A stretch of DNA of 64,000 nucleotides from Bradyrhizobium tropiciagri (GTDB lineage Bacteria; Pseudomonadota; Alphaproteobacteria; Rhizobiales; Xanthobacteraceae), in assembly GCF_018130505.1 (NCBI RefSeq), contig NZ_JAFCKH010000004.1:310001-374000 (forward strand), given 5' to 3'. The first letter of the stretch is position 1, and each line of letters begins with the position of its first letter. The notes beneath the pieces were generated by a model that saw nothing but the letters and a program-made list of their open reading frames with translations, did not search any database and was not told where the DNA came from. The position numbers were made by a program, and so were the translations under genes. Below, piece after piece: positions 36,253 through 46,015 of this stretch.

Positions 36253-36819
36253 TTAATCCTTGGCGCGTTCCACGTAGGAGCCGTCCTCGGTCATGACCAC
36301 GATGCGGGTGCCTGTGGTGACGTGCGGCGGCACGCCGGTGCGGATGCCGTTGGAGAGCATCGCGGGCTTGTAGGACGAGGAGGCGGTCTGGCCCTTGGTG
36401 ACGGGCTCGGTCTCCACGACTTCGAGCGTCACGCGCTGCGGCAGCTGGATCGCGACCGGATTGCCCTCGTGCATCGAGAGCTTCACGGTCATGTTCTCCT
36501 GCAGGTACGGCGCGGACGAGCCCACGATCTCCTTGGAGACCTGCACCTGGTCGTAGTTGTCGTTGTTCATGAAGTGGAAGCCGTCGCCATCTTCATAAAG
36601 GTAGTTGTAGTTGTGATCCTCGACGGTGGCCTTCTCGACCTGGTCGGTGGTCTTGTAGCGCTCCGAGACCTTCACTCCGTCGCCGATGCGGCGCATTTCG
36701 ATCTGGCTGACCGGGGTGCCCTTGCCGGGGTGAATGTTCTCGGCGGAGAGGACCACATAGAGCCGGCCGTCCTGCTCGATGATGTTGCCCTTGCGGATAG
36801 AACTGGCGATGACTTTCAA
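36253..36819 (-). CDS. efp: Elongation factor P
   Basis: 188 residues from a TTG at 36819, chosen because it gives the standard EF-P N-terminus ([12 protein letters not shown]) and length and has AGGAAA 5 nt upstream. No ATG is available at this position. EF-P rescues ribosomes stalled at polyproline. Three domains are visible: KOW-like (1-65, with HPGKGTP holding Lys33, equivalent to the modified Lys34 of E. coli), OB domain, and the C-terminal [18 protein letters not shown] domain. The EpmA/EpmB genes 1.1 kb away should modify this lysine. Confidence 0.93.
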   Translation of the reverse strand: MKVIASSIRKGNIIEQDGRLYVVLSAENIHPGKGTPVSQIEMRRIGDGVKVSERYKTTDQVEKATVEDHNYNYLYEDGDGFHFMNNDNYDQVQVSKEIVGSSAPYLQENMTVKLSMHEGNPVAIQLPQRVTLEVVETEPVTKGQTASSSYKPAMLSNGIRTGVPPHVTTGTRIVVMTEDGSYVERAKD

Positions 36820-36980
36820 AGGTGTTTTCCTGAATTTGGGGAGCCGGGGGCGCAAACCGGTCGCCAGCCCTCGGCCATGGCGGCGATTTCGGGCTGCAAC
36901 ATACTGATTTGCACCTGAGATGCCAGCCTTTTGCGGCCGATTTCGGCAGGTTGCCAACGGCCGGATGGCGCTGATTGGCG

Positions 36981-37703
36981 CTATTTAGGCCTCGGTTCGG
37001 GGGTTTTCCATGCCTTGGCGTTGTGCTCGGCAAAGGCCTCGGGAACCGAGAACGTCCCGGTTTTCAGGTCGTAGAGGCAGCGCCAGTCCTCGACCCAGGG
37101 AAACGGCGTGTCCTCGCCCTGGATGTCGAACGACAGGCCGATCACGAGGTAGCGGTTGTCCGGCCAGTTCTGGCCCAGCCAGCGATAATTGTCCTCGAGC
37201 CCCTTAACCAGGCCGGCTTGCATATGATCGAGCGAATAGGGGTCCTTGGGGTCGTAGCGAACGACCTTGGCGGCGGGCTGGGTGAAGAAATAGTCCCAGG
37301 CGGCATCGCCGAGCGGCTTCTCGGTCGCGGGCGCAAGGCGGTCGCCGCTGCGCTTGTAGAGATGCAGCGTTTGGGTGCCGGAGCCGATCTTCTGCATCCG
37401 CACCAGCCATCGGCTGTCCGGGCTGAAGCGGAAGCCGGCCCGATAGCCGGCCTGATCGGTGGTTTCGCCCTCATTGAGCAGCGACGCGTTCTTGCGGCCG
37501 CGGTCGAAGGTCCAGAACTGAAACAGCATGCCGTCGTCGCCCATGTCGCGCGAATACTGCTCGACGCGAAGCTTGCCATCGGGCGAGGTGACGGCCTTCG
37601 CATCGTTAACCCGCTTGAACTCGCTGCCGGGTCCGTTGGCGCACGCCGGCGCCGCAAGGGCCAGCCCGAACAACAGCACCAATCCTGGAAGCCGGCCAAA
37701 CAT
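36981..37703 (-). CDS. Exported protein of unknown function, probable WD/TolB-like fold
   Basis: 240 residues from the ATG at 37703, selected because it starts a signal peptide ([21 protein letters not shown]). The mature part has beta-rich segments such as [17 protein letters not shown] and [17 protein letters not shown], reminiscent of propeller blades, and no catalytic motif. I do not recognise a named family. It lies between efp and epmA on the efp strand; a link to EF-P is unproven. Confidence 0.72.
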   Translation of the reverse strand: MFGRLPGLVLLFGLALAAPACANGPGSEFKRVNDAKAVTSPDGKLRVEQYSRDMGDDGMLFQFWTFDRGRKNASLLNEGETTDQAGYRAGFRFSPDSRWLVRMQKIGSGTQTLHLYKRSGDRLAPATEKPLGDAAWDYFFTQPAAKVVRYDPKDPYSLDHMQAGLVKGLEDNYRWLGQNWPDNRYLVIGLSFDIQGEDTPFPWVEDWRCLYDLKTGTFSVPEAFAEHNAKAWKTPEPRPK

Positions 37704-37945
37704 CGTCGTATCCCTTGATCCGTGGATTGCAGATGGGACACCGCAGCAGCCGGTCCGGTTCAGCCCATCGCGCACATGGACAACGCCGGTATCTTTCGAC
37801 ATGAAGGGACGGACGACGCCACAGGGCGCGGGATCAAGGTCGTGACAGTCTTAAATCCATTCAAAATCAATTGCTTGCTGCTATTTCTTGAGGGTGGATG
37901 GCGGCATCTTGATGTCGAATCCGCGGGCCGCGGAGCGGTGCGACC

Positions 37946-38995
37946 ATGACCGGGCAAGACCAATCGCCGTGGTGGGCGCCGTCACGCTTCGCCGACCGCA
38001 GACCGTTCCTGCAGGCGCGGACCGCGATCACCAAGGCGACCAAAGCGTGGTTCGAGGAGCAGGGATTTGTCGAGGTCGAGACCGGGGTCCTCCAGGTCTC
38101 ACCGGGCAACGAGACGCATCTGCATGCGCCGCGCACCGACCTGCTGCGGGCGGACGGCTCGACGGCGACGCGCTATCTGCGCACCTCGCCGGAGTTCGCC
38201 TGCAAGAAGCTGCTCGCGGCCGGGGAGCCGAAGATCTACGAGTTCGCGCGGGTTTTCCGCGATCGCGAGCGCGGTGACCTGCATCTGCCCGAGTTCACCA
38301 TGCTGGAATGGTACCGCGCCAATGACGGCTACGACGCCATCATGGCCGACACGGTGGTGCTGATCGCGCATGCCGCGCAGGCGACCGGGATCGGGCGGTT
38401 TTCGTTTCGCGGCAAGACCGCCGACCCGTTCGCTGAGCCGGAACTGCTGACCGTCGCGGCAGCCTTCGAACGCTTCGCCGTGATCGACCTGTTGTCGACG
38501 ATCGCGGGCAACGAGGGCGATCGCGCGGCGTTGGCGGAGGCGGCAAAGGCGCGGGTGAGGATTGCGGACGACGACACCTGGTCCGATATCTTCAGCAAGG
38601 TGCTGGTCGAGCATATCGAGCCCAATCTGGGCCAGGGCAGGCTGACGGTGCTGTTCGAATATCCATCGCCGGAGGCGGCGCTGGCGCGAACTGCGGCGCG
38701 TGATCCGCGCGTGGCCGAGCGATTCGAGGTCTATGCCTGCGGCGTCGAGCTCGCCAACGGCTTTGGCGAGTTGACCGACGCCGCCGAACAGCGGCAACGT
38801 TTCACCGCCGCGATGGACGAGAAGGCCCGCCATTACGGCGAGCGCTATCCGCTCGACGAGGATTTCCTTGCTGCGGTCGGCCAGATGCCGGAGGCAAGCG
38901 GCGTGGCGCTTGGCTTCGACCGACTGGTGATGCTGGCGAGCGGCGCGCCGCGCATTGATCAGGTGGTCTGGACACCGCCTGCAGGAGAGACATGA
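37946..38995 (+). CDS. epmA: Elongation factor P lysine ligase (EpmA)
   Basis: 349 residues. A class II lysyl-tRNA-synthetase-like catalytic core without the anticodon domain, which identifies EpmA/GenX. Motif 2 region: KIYEFARVFRDRERGDLHLPEFTMLEWY; motif 3: GVALGFDRLVMLASG. It attaches (R)-beta-lysine to the EF-P lysine using ATP. The stop overlaps epmB by 4 nt (ATGA). An A+T-rich stretch at 37850-37890 likely carries the promoter. Confidence 0.92.
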   Translation: MTGQDQSPWWAPSRFADRRPFLQARTAITKATKAWFEEQGFVEVETGVLQVSPGNETHLHAPRTDLLRADGSTATRYLRTSPEFACKKLLAAGEPKIYEFARVFRDRERGDLHLPEFTMLEWYRANDGYDAIMADTVVLIAHAAQATGIGRFSFRGKTADPFAEPELLTVAAAFERFAVIDLLSTIAGNEGDRAALAEAAKARVRIADDDTWSDIFSKVLVEHIEPNLGQGRLTVLFEYPSPEAALARTAARDPRVAERFEVYACGVELANGFGELTDAAEQRQRFTAAMDEKARHYGERYPLDEDFLAAVGQMPEASGVALGFDRLVMLASGAPRIDQVVWTPPAGET

Positions 38996-40083
38996 ACCGA
39001 ATCGACCCAAAGCTCGCAGCAACGCTGCGGCAGCCGCGTGAACTGATCGATGCAGGTCTGGCGCCGGTGGATGCGCTCGCCGAGCTCGAACAGGTCGCCG
39101 CGCGCTACGCCGTTGCGGTGACGCCGGAGCTTGCCGCGCTGATCGATCCGGACGATCCGAACGATCCGATTGCGCAGCAGTTCATCCCGACCGCCGCGGA
39201 ACTCGTGGAGCAGCCTGGCGAGAACGCTGATCCGATCGGCGACGACGCCCATTCGCCGGTCGCCGGAATCGTCCATCGCTATCCGGACCGGGTGCTGTTC
39301 AAGCTGGTGCATGTCTGCGCGGTGTATTGCCGGTTCTGTTTCCGCCGGGAAATGGTCGGGCCCGGCAAGGCCTCGGCCTTGTCCGATGACGCCTATCGCG
39401 CGGCGCTGGACTACATCCGCGGACATCAGGAGATCTGGGAGGTCATCCTGACCGGTGGCGATCCCCTGATGCTGTCGCCGCGACGGCTGGCCGAGATCAT
39501 GGCCGATCTCGCCGCGATCGAGCATGTGAAGATCATCCGGCTCCACACCCGCGTGCCCGTCGCCGATCCCGAACGGATCAGCTCCGATCTGGTCGCGGCG
39601 CTGCGGCTCGAGGGTGCGACGACCTGGGTCGCGGTCCATGCCAACCATCCGCGCGAACTGAGCAGCGGCGCCCGCGCGGCCTGCGCGCGGCTCAGCGATG
39701 CCGGCATACCGCTGGTCAGCCAGTCCGTGCTGCTGCGCGGCGTCAATGACGATGCCGAGACCCTCGCGGCGTTGATGCGGGCCTTCGTCGAGTGCCGGAT
39801 CAAGCCATACTACCTGCATCACGGCGACCTCGCGCCAGGCACCGCGCATCTGCGTACCACGATCGAGGCGGGGCAGGAGCTGATGCGCGGCCTGCGTGGC
39901 CGCGTCTCCGGCCTGTGCCAGCCGGACTATGTGCTCGACATCCCCGGCGGCCACGGCAAGGCGCCGATCGGCCCGAGCTATTTGTCGCAGCCGGCTTCCC
40001 GCGAACGTGACGGTACCGCCGACCCGCGCTATCGTATCGTCGATTATTGCGGCGATGTTCATCACTACCCGCCGCAGCCCTGA
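38992..40083 (+). CDS. epmB: EF-P lysine 2,3-aminomutase (EpmB)
   Basis: 363 residues. Radical SAM enzyme with the CxxxCxxC cluster site as VCAVYCRFCFRREMVG and a PLP-binding C-terminal half (PYYLHHGDLAPGTAHLRT, GLCQPDYVLDIPGGHGKAP). The short length and coupling to epmA mark it as the EF-P beta-lysine forming EpmB rather than a catabolic lysine 2,3-aminomutase. It makes beta-lysine for EpmA. Confidence 0.92.
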   Translation: MNRIDPKLAATLRQPRELIDAGLAPVDALAELEQVAARYAVAVTPELAALIDPDDPNDPIAQQFIPTAAELVEQPGENADPIGDDAHSPVAGIVHRYPDRVLFKLVHVCAVYCRFCFRREMVGPGKASALSDDAYRAALDYIRGHQEIWEVILTGGDPLMLSPRRLAEIMADLAAIEHVKIIRLHTRVPVADPERISSDLVAALRLEGATTWVAVHANHPRELSSGARAACARLSDAGIPLVSQSVLLRGVNDDAETLAALMRAFVECRIKPYYLHHGDLAPGTAHLRTTIEAGQELMRGLRGRVSGLCQPDYVLDIPGGHGKAPIGPSYLSQPASRERDGTADPRYRIVDYCGDVHHYPPQP

Positions 40084-40090
40084 GCCGGCG

Positions 40091-40303
40091 ATGGACGGGT
40101 CGGGGCAGGGACGGCAGGAGCCGCCCGACGACGACGGCAACCGCGGCATCGAAAATGCTGTGATGCTCGGCTTCTTTGCAGTGCTGGTCGCCGCGGGAAT
40201 CTGGCTACTTGGCGCAATGGCCGATATACGGAAGGTGCAGGATTGCGCGGCGCAGGGACGGCGCAATTGCACGACCATCGACGTCCCGGAGCGGGCGCGG
40301 TAA
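40091..40303 (+). CDS. Small single-pass membrane protein
   Basis: 70 residues, 7 nt after epmB. A charged N-terminus (DGSGQGRQEPPDDDGNRG) precedes one helix (AVMLGFFAVLVAAGIWLLGAM) and a tail with two cysteines (VQDCAAQGRRNCTTID). Not recognised as a family. The two Cys beyond the helix suggest a periplasmic disulfide. Confidence 0.6.
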   Translation: MDGSGQGRQEPPDDDGNRGIENAVMLGFFAVLVAAGIWLLGAMADIRKVQDCAAQGRRNCTTIDVPERAR

Positions 40304-40328
40304 GAAGGGCGAGAGGCGGAGGCGCAAG

Positions 40329-40577
40329 ATGCGGAAAACAGTTTTCTCGATGGCTTTGGTGATGGTGGCGGGAGCGCCTGAGGCTTGGGCGCAGCAGCAG
40401 GGCGGATCATCTTCGATCCAGAAGGACCGGCCGTTGATGGAGGCGCCGATCGGCCATCGTCAGCCGCGCCGCGGCGAAGTGCCCAACGAAAAGAATCTGA
40501 GCGATCCGAACAGCGCGATGAACAAGGAAGACGCCGCGCTCGACAAGAAGATCAAGAGCATCTGCCGCGGCTGCTGA
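40329..40577 (+). CDS. Small exported protein
   Basis: 82 residues. The signal peptide MRKTVFSMALVMVAGAPEAWA is followed by a polar mature peptide (QPRRGEVPNEKNLSDPNSAMNKEDAALDKKIKSICRGC) ending in two Cys. Similar short Bradyrhizobium proteins are unannotated. GAGGCG lies 7-11 nt upstream. Confidence 0.62.
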   Translation: MRKTVFSMALVMVAGAPEAWAQQQGGSSSIQKDRPLMEAPIGHRQPRRGEVPNEKNLSDPNSAMNKEDAALDKKIKSICRGC

Positions 40578-40640
40578 CCACGCAGCAAGTCTGGCGGAGC
40601 GCGACGCGCCCCGCCAGTTGCGCTCGATCTGTTCGCAGCG

Positions 40641-41726
<1,086 letters not shown>

Positions 41727-41762
41727 GGCTGGCTCCTTTTGGGATTGGGACCTGCCGGCAAC

Positions 41763-41786
41763 AAAAAAGCCACCAGGTCTGGCGGC
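41763..41786 (-). terminator. Attenuator terminator upstream of aroG
   Basis: On the minus strand, segment 3 GCCGCCAG (41786-41779) pairs with segment 4 CTGGTGGC (41776-41769) and is followed by TTTTTT (41768-41763), 37 nt before the aroG start. It lies between the leader peptide stop and aroG, so it can only act on the aroG transcript. Confidence 0.85.
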
Positions 41787-41812
41787 TTGTTTTGGTGGTC
41801 TGCTGCAATTCT

Positions 41813-41893
41813 TCAGATTGAGCGCGATCCTCCTGCCGCCAGCAAGCTGTCGTAGCTAAAGTACCAAAAATAGCTGGTGGCGACGGTGATCAT
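41813..41893 (-). CDS. Leader peptide of aroG, aromatic-rich
   Basis: 26 codons from an ATG at 41893 to a TGA ending at 41813. Codons 8-14 read YFWYFSY: six aromatic residues in seven, covering Tyr, Phe and Trp. The ATG starts 8 nt after the predicted -10 (TATAGA), so the transcript would begin at or next to the start codon and the peptide is probably translated leaderless, as is known for the trpL leader of Sinorhizobium. No Shine-Dalgarno is present. It works as a sensor of charged aromatic tRNAs; the peptide product itself need not be functional. Confidence 0.85.
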   Translation of the reverse strand: MITVATSYFWYFSYDSLLAAGGSRSI

Positions 41894-41961
41894 GGGCGGC
41901 TCTATAGCCCATGGAATTGGGCCTGTCACCCCAAAATCCGACCCGGCAAGCGGGTTCGGCC

Positions 41962-42534
41962 TCAGGTGTTGCGCGCCGCCAACGCCATGCCGATCAGGGT
42001 GGCGCCGCCGAACATCAGATTGAGGCCGACCAGAAGCCCGATCGCCCATTCCGTCGAGCCGGGCAGGCCGGCAATGATGAAGAAGGCGATCAGGATGTCC
42101 ATCAGGCCGGCGATCAGCAGCCACGACCAGCGCCCGGACAGTTCGCGGCGGTGCTCCAGCGCGTACATGATGGTGGCAACGCCCTCGGCGACGAAATAGG
42201 CGCCGATCACGATGGTCAGCGTCAGCACGCCCTGCATCGGCCGGGCGATCAGGATCAGTCCAGCCAGCACGGCGAGCGCGGCCGAGATCAGCGACCACCA
42301 GAAGCCCGGCATGTTGCGCGCCCACCAGGTCACGATCAGACCGCCGATGCCTGAGATCAGGAACATCCAGCCGAGGAAGATGGTGACGGCGAGACTCGCG
42401 AAGGCCGGCACGAGCATCGCCGCGATGCCGAGAACCACGAGCAGGATGCCTTCGAACAGGAACGCCTTCCAGTGCGCCTTGACCGCGGCACTCATCTCCG
42501 ATCGCAGCTTGTCGAGGTCGTGGGGAAGGGTCAT
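41962..42534 (-). CDS. HdeD family membrane protein
   Basis: 190 residues, six predicted helices in two DUF308 repeats (EGILLVVLGIAAMLVPAFASLAVTIFLGWMFLISGI and SLISAALAVLAGLILIARPMQGVLTLTIVIGAYFVAEGV). HdeD in E. coli helps acid resistance at high cell density; rhizobial relatives are uncharacterised. It starts 36 nt after the upstream minus-strand peptidase gene, so the two may be cotranscribed. Confidence 0.88.
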   Translation of the reverse strand: MTLPHDLDKLRSEMSAAVKAHWKAFLFEGILLVVLGIAAMLVPAFASLAVTIFLGWMFLISGIGGLIVTWWARNMPGFWWSLISAALAVLAGLILIARPMQGVLTLTIVIGAYFVAEGVATIMYALEHRRELSGRWSWLLIAGLMDILIAFFIIAGLPGSTEWAIGLLVGLNLMFGGATLIGMALAARNT

Positions 42535-42570
42535 CGCAGGCTCTCCCGATATGCAAACGTAAGACGGATT

Positions 42571-43608
42571 TTAGCTCTGGCCCGATGCTGAGGAAAAGCC
42601 CTCTCCCGCGTTGCGCATCCGGTTGCGGCCGAAGAAGTAGACGGCGGTGGTCGCGACCAAAAGCGCGAGGCCGATCAGGATCGAGGTGAAGCCGATCGGC
42701 ACCAGGATGAACGAGGCGTTGCGTTCGGGGTTGACGTACCAGTGATGCAGCGAGGTGAGCAGGAAGGAGACGCCGGCAAAGCCTGCGCCGCCGCCGATCA
42801 GCAGCAGCGCCCACATCCGCCTGAGCTGGCTGAGCCGCTCGCGTGCGACATCGGTGCGCGGCGCATGGTGCCGGCCGACGCGCCGCACCAGTCGGACGGC
42901 GAAACCGATCGAGGAGAAGCCGATCACGACGCTGGCGGTGCCGAGCAGGAAGCGGGTGGTCGAACCGAGATCGGGAATCCGTTGCAGCGACAGCAGTGGA
43001 AAATCGAACGCCGCGTGCAGCGCGACCGGCGCGAACAGCACCATCGACCAGCTCGATATCCGCGCCCAGTCGCGATGATGCCGGTGCGCGCCGAGCGCGC
43101 CGCCGGAGCGCGCGATCGCCAGATACGCGCCCGCGATGATGCCGAGCGCGCCGTGGAACGGCACCGTCAGCACGCTGCGCAGCGCCGCGAGCGCGCGCCA
43201 CATGTCCTTGTGCTGGACCAGATAGGCGAGGTTCTCATAGGCGGCGAAGCCGAGGCCGGCGGCCGCGCCGTAGACCACCGTGTCCATCGGATCGGCGAGG
43301 GCACGGCGGCGCGCCGAGATCGCCACTATGACGAGGACCTTGACGATCTCCTCCGGCGCCGCCACGCCGAACACCGCGCGGACAGCCTGTGTCAGCCAGG
43401 GATCGTCGGGAATGGCGAGCAGCGCATTGAACGGCGCCCGTGCCAGCCCGAGCAGCGAGATGCTGGCGGCGCCGAGCACGAAGGCCAGCCACACCTGGGT
43501 CGGCGGTCCGGGCCGCTCGTCGGCGGCGATGACCAGCCACAGCACCAGCAAGGCGGGCGCAATGGCGGCAGCCCCAATCACAGTCGGAAGCGACTCAAGC
43601 AACAACAT
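42571..43608 (-). CDS. PrsW family intramembrane metalloprotease
   Basis: 345 residues from the ATG at 43608, with an in-frame ATG at 43659 as alternative. Multi-pass. The CPBP/PrsW-type catalytic motifs are visible: FGVAAPEEIVKVLVIVA (EExxK), GLGFAAYENLAYLV (FxxxEN) and VPFHGALGIIAGAYLA plus HAAFDFPLL as His sites. PrsW cleaves a membrane anti-sigma factor in Bacillus; the local substrate is unknown. The last ~100 residues carry extra helices. Confidence 0.82.
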   Translation of the reverse strand: MLLLESLPTVIGAAAIAPALLVLWLVIAADERPGPPTQVWLAFVLGAASISLLGLARAPFNALLAIPDDPWLTQAVRAVFGVAAPEEIVKVLVIVAISARRRALADPMDTVVYGAAAGLGFAAYENLAYLVQHKDMWRALAALRSVLTVPFHGALGIIAGAYLAIARSGGALGAHRHHRDWARISSWSMVLFAPVALHAAFDFPLLSLQRIPDLGSTTRFLLGTASVVIGFSSIGFAVRLVRRVGRHHAPRTDVARERLSQLRRMWALLLIGGGAGFAGVSFLLTSLHHWYVNPERNASFILVPIGFTSILIGLALLVATTAVYFFGRNRMRNAGEGFSSASGQS

Positions 43609-43825
43609 GAAGGCAATTTGTCCTCGTCGGGAGCGGAAAATGGCCGCAAACCCAGCCATTTGCAAGGTGGCCCGAGGCCGCGGCCACGCGATTGGGAATT
43701 CACGTTTGGCTGTAGATGGCCCGGCGCACTGCTCCGGGCGGACATGGGGCACTGCGCTGCCGGCGGCGGCGCGCCGATGAACGACGTGATAGACGTGCGT
43801 TTGATCAATCGGGAGGCATTGCCGG

Positions 43826-44044
43826 GTGTTGCTACGCGGGACGGAAACTCATACGCGATCGGTGCTCAAGGCGATCAGTTGGCGGACGCTTGGAACGCTC
43901 GACACTTTCGCTATCAGCTGGTTCATGACCGGCAAGGTCTGGCTCGCCAGCTCGATCGCCGCACTCGAGATCGCAACCAAGATCGTCTGGTACTACCTTC
44001 ACGAGCGGGTCTGGGCGGTCATTCCGTTCGGAAGGCGGGTCTGA
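43826..44044 (+). CDS. DUF2061 small membrane protein
   Basis: 72 residues from a GTG at 43826 with GGGAGG 9 nt upstream. The family core is RSVLKAISWRTLGTLDTFAISWFMTGKVWLASSIAALEIATKIVWYYLHERVW: an Arg/Ser/Trp N-terminal motif, one or two helices and TK..WYYLHER. Function unknown. Confidence 0.82.
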   Translation: MLLRGTETHTRSVLKAISWRTLGTLDTFAISWFMTGKVWLASSIAALEIATKIVWYYLHERVWAVIPFGRRV

Positions 44045-44051
44045 CCTGAGG

Positions 44052-45299
44052 TCAGCGCGCCGCGACCGCCTGCGTCAGCAGGCGGTGGCAGGTCTCGACG
44101 AAGACCGCGGCGCCCGTGATGATATCGGCGTCGGCGGTGTTCTCGGTCCAGTGATGGCTGATGCCGCCGATCGACGGCACGAACAGCATCGCGGCCGGCA
44201 TGATGGTGGCGAGGATCTGGGCGTCATGGCCGGCGCCGCTCGGCATGCGCACCGACTTGCCCTCGGCGCCGGCTGCGCTCGCGGCCTCGATCGCATCCTG
44301 GAACGCTGATGTCATCTTGGCAGGTGCGCCGGTGCGGATCCGCTCGACGGCAACGCCGCAGCGGCCTTGCGCGGTGGCCTCGGCCGCCATGTGCTGCAGG
44401 TGCTGCTCGAGGCGAGCGATCACTTCGGGATTGTCGTCGCGGATCTGGAACAGCATTTCGGCGCGGCCCGGGATGATGCTCGGTGCGCCCGGCTCCAGCG
44501 TGATGCGGCCGGTGGTCCAGACCGTGCGCGGCCCGCACAGCGCAGGGAAGCTGTCGTCGATCGCGACGCAGAACCGCGCCAGCGCGAGGCCGGCATCCTT
44601 GCGGACCGCCATGCGCGTCGTGCCGGCATGGTTCTGCTCACCGGTGAACGCGATCCGGTACTGCCAGATGCCGACGATCGAGGTGACCACGCCGATCTTC
44701 AGACCGCTGCTCTCGAGCGCATCGCCTTGCTCGATATGGGCCTCGAGATAGCCGATGTGGCGTCCGGGCTCGGCCTGCAGGCGCGGGCGTCCGGCGAAGC
44801 CTGCATCGCTCAGTGCCTGCCGCATGGTCCGACCGCTGCTGCGGTCGCGCGCCGCGTCGATGTCCGCCTCGGTCACCGTGCCGACGAATGAGCGGCTGCC
44901 GAGGAAGCTGCCGAAATGTCCTTCCTCGTCGCACCACGACGCAACCTCGACGGCGCCGTTGATCGCCGGATCGGTGTTGATGACCCGCGCCGCTTCGAGC
45001 GCATAAATGACGCCGAGCGGGCCATCGAGCCAGCCCGCATGGTTCTGGCTTTCGAGATGCGAGCCGGCGAGCAGTTTCGGCCCAGCTTTCGCGCTGGTGC
45101 CGAGCACGTTGCCGATGCCGTCGATTGCGGCGGCGAGTCCCGCCTCGGGCAATCGCTCGGCGAGCCAGCCGAGCGAGCGCAGATGCGGTTCGGAGAATGT
45201 CGGCTTGTGCACGCCGGTCTTGTAGGCGCCGATGGCGCGGAGCGCGTTGAGGTCCGCGAGCACACGCGCGCCGTCGAATCTGTCGTTGATCTCACGCAT
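44052..45299 (-). CDS. M20 family Zn-dependent hydrolase (carbamoyl-amino-acid hydrolase/allantoate amidohydrolase type)
   Basis: 415 residues from the ATG at 45299, with CGGAG 6 nt upstream. Metal site: GSHLESQNHAGWLDGPLGVIYALE (His, Asp), WCDEEGHFGSFLGS (Glu-Glu), EAHIEQGDALES (His). The dimerisation domain includes GEQNHAGTTRMAVRKDA and the C-terminus has PSGAGHDAQILATIMPAAMLFVPSIGGISHHW. It belongs to the AmaB/HyuC/AllC branch that hydrolyses N-carbamoyl amino acids or ureido compounds; the substrate is not resolved. Confidence 0.88.
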   Translation of the reverse strand: MREINDRFDGARVLADLNALRAIGAYKTGVHKPTFSEPHLRSLGWLAERLPEAGLAAAIDGIGNVLGTSAKAGPKLLAGSHLESQNHAGWLDGPLGVIYALEAARVINTDPAINGAVEVASWCDEEGHFGSFLGSRSFVGTVTEADIDAARDRSSGRTMRQALSDAGFAGRPRLQAEPGRHIGYLEAHIEQGDALESSGLKIGVVTSIVGIWQYRIAFTGEQNHAGTTRMAVRKDAGLALARFCVAIDDSFPALCGPRTVWTTGRITLEPGAPSIIPGRAEMLFQIRDDNPEVIARLEQHLQHMAAEATAQGRCGVAVERIRTGAPAKMTSAFQDAIEAASAAGAEGKSVRMPSGAGHDAQILATIMPAAMLFVPSIGGISHHWTENTADADIITGAAVFVETCHRLLTQAVAAR

Positions 45300-45427
45300 G
45301 ATGGACTCCGGATTAGCGCTTTGACGCCTCATTGCCGTCTTGGTTGGCTGCGACGGTTTCAAACAGGGCAAACGATTTCTTAGCGGTTCTGCTCTTAGCT
45401 CGCAGCACGAAATAGCGTGAGAGTTTG

Positions 45428-45784
45428 ATGATGTCTGCAATCCGGAACTGGGCCGGCAAGGCCGCCGTGCTGCTGCTGCCGATCACGCTCGGCGCCTGCG
45501 CGCAGTATGCGCAGCAATACAGCATGACGACATCGGCGCCGTCCGGACAGGGACCGCTCGCCTGGGACGGCGCGGGCCGGGACCCCAACCTCGGTCCATC
45601 GCAGCGTCACGCGCGCAAGGCATCACCAGCCGTCGCCGAAACGACGGACGCTCAGGACCCATTGACGGCGGACACGGATGCCCAGCTCGCGCGGAAGCTC
45701 GTGATCTGCAGCACCTGCATCAAGCCTGCCGCGACGCAGTCGAGCGAGCAGCAGGGCGTGACCAGCCTCGCGAGCCGGCAGTGA
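45428..45784 (+). CDS. Small predicted lipoprotein
   Basis: 118 residues from the ATG at 45428; the next codon is also ATG. A lipoprotein signal ends LLLPITLGAC, followed by a Gln/Tyr/Ser-rich low-complexity region and two further Cys (LVICSTCIK), a CxxC-like pair. No family recognised. It is divergent from the M20 hydrolase. Confidence 0.68.
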   Translation: MMSAIRNWAGKAAVLLLPITLGACAQYAQQYSMTTSAPSGQGPLAWDGAGRDPNLGPSQRHARKASPAVAETTDAQDPLTADTDAQLARKLVICSTCIKPAATQSSEQQGVTSLASRQ

Positions 45785-45853
45785 TTGCTGCCTGTGCATT
45801 TCACTGCACGGGTGATGTGTTCAGAGGCCATAGTTAGGCCACGTTGTCGTTCG

Positions 45854-46015
45854 ATGCGCAGGCGCATGCTGTTCGGAAGACCCATCGTTCCCGCGATCAT
45901 TTTCGTGCTTGCCACCGTGCTCCTGATTCACCTCAGCGGCACGCGGGTGCACGCGCACATGCCGCCACATTGCGGCTTCTGGACCTCAATCGAGGCCGGC
46001 TTGTCCTGCGAGTAA
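45854..46015 (+). CDS. Small single-pass membrane protein
   Basis: 53 residues: RRRMLFGRP, a hydrophobic helix (IVPAIIFVLATVLLIHLSG) and a tail with His/Cys (VHAHMPPHCGFWTSIEAGLSC). No strong ribosome site. The composition is protein-like but it could be chance. Confidence 0.4.
   Translation: MRRRMLFGRPIVPAIIFVLATVLLIHLSGTRVHAHMPPHCGFWTSIEAGLSCE

Larger units (their letters stand above)
41763..41929 (-). promoter_or_regulatory. Aromatic amino acid attenuator of aroG
   Basis: A complete ribosome-mediated attenuator. Segment 1 GCCACCAG (41881-41874, leader codons 5-7), segment 2 CTGGCGGC (41842-41835, codons 18-20), segment 3 GCCGCCAG (41786-41779) and segment 4 CTGGTGGC (41776-41769). Pairing 2:3 is perfect over 8 bp (antiterminator), 3:4 is 8 bp with one G.U (terminator), and 1:2 matches 7 of 8 (pause/protector). 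Stalling on the aromatic codons 8-14 would cover segment 1 and free segment 2 to pair with 3. Promoter: TATAGA (41906-41901) and GTGACA (41929-41924), 17-bp spacer. Confidence 0.85.

Noticed and set aside
40592-40618. CTGGCGG...CCGCCAG hairpin considered as a terminator between convergent genes
   Set aside because: No T-run on either side; it may still affect transcript ends but cannot be supported.
41813-43201. 462-codon minus-strand frame across HdeD and PrsW
   Set aside because: It overlaps two well-supported genes in another frame and reads as Arg-rich shadow sequence; only its last 26 codons are real, as the aroG leader.
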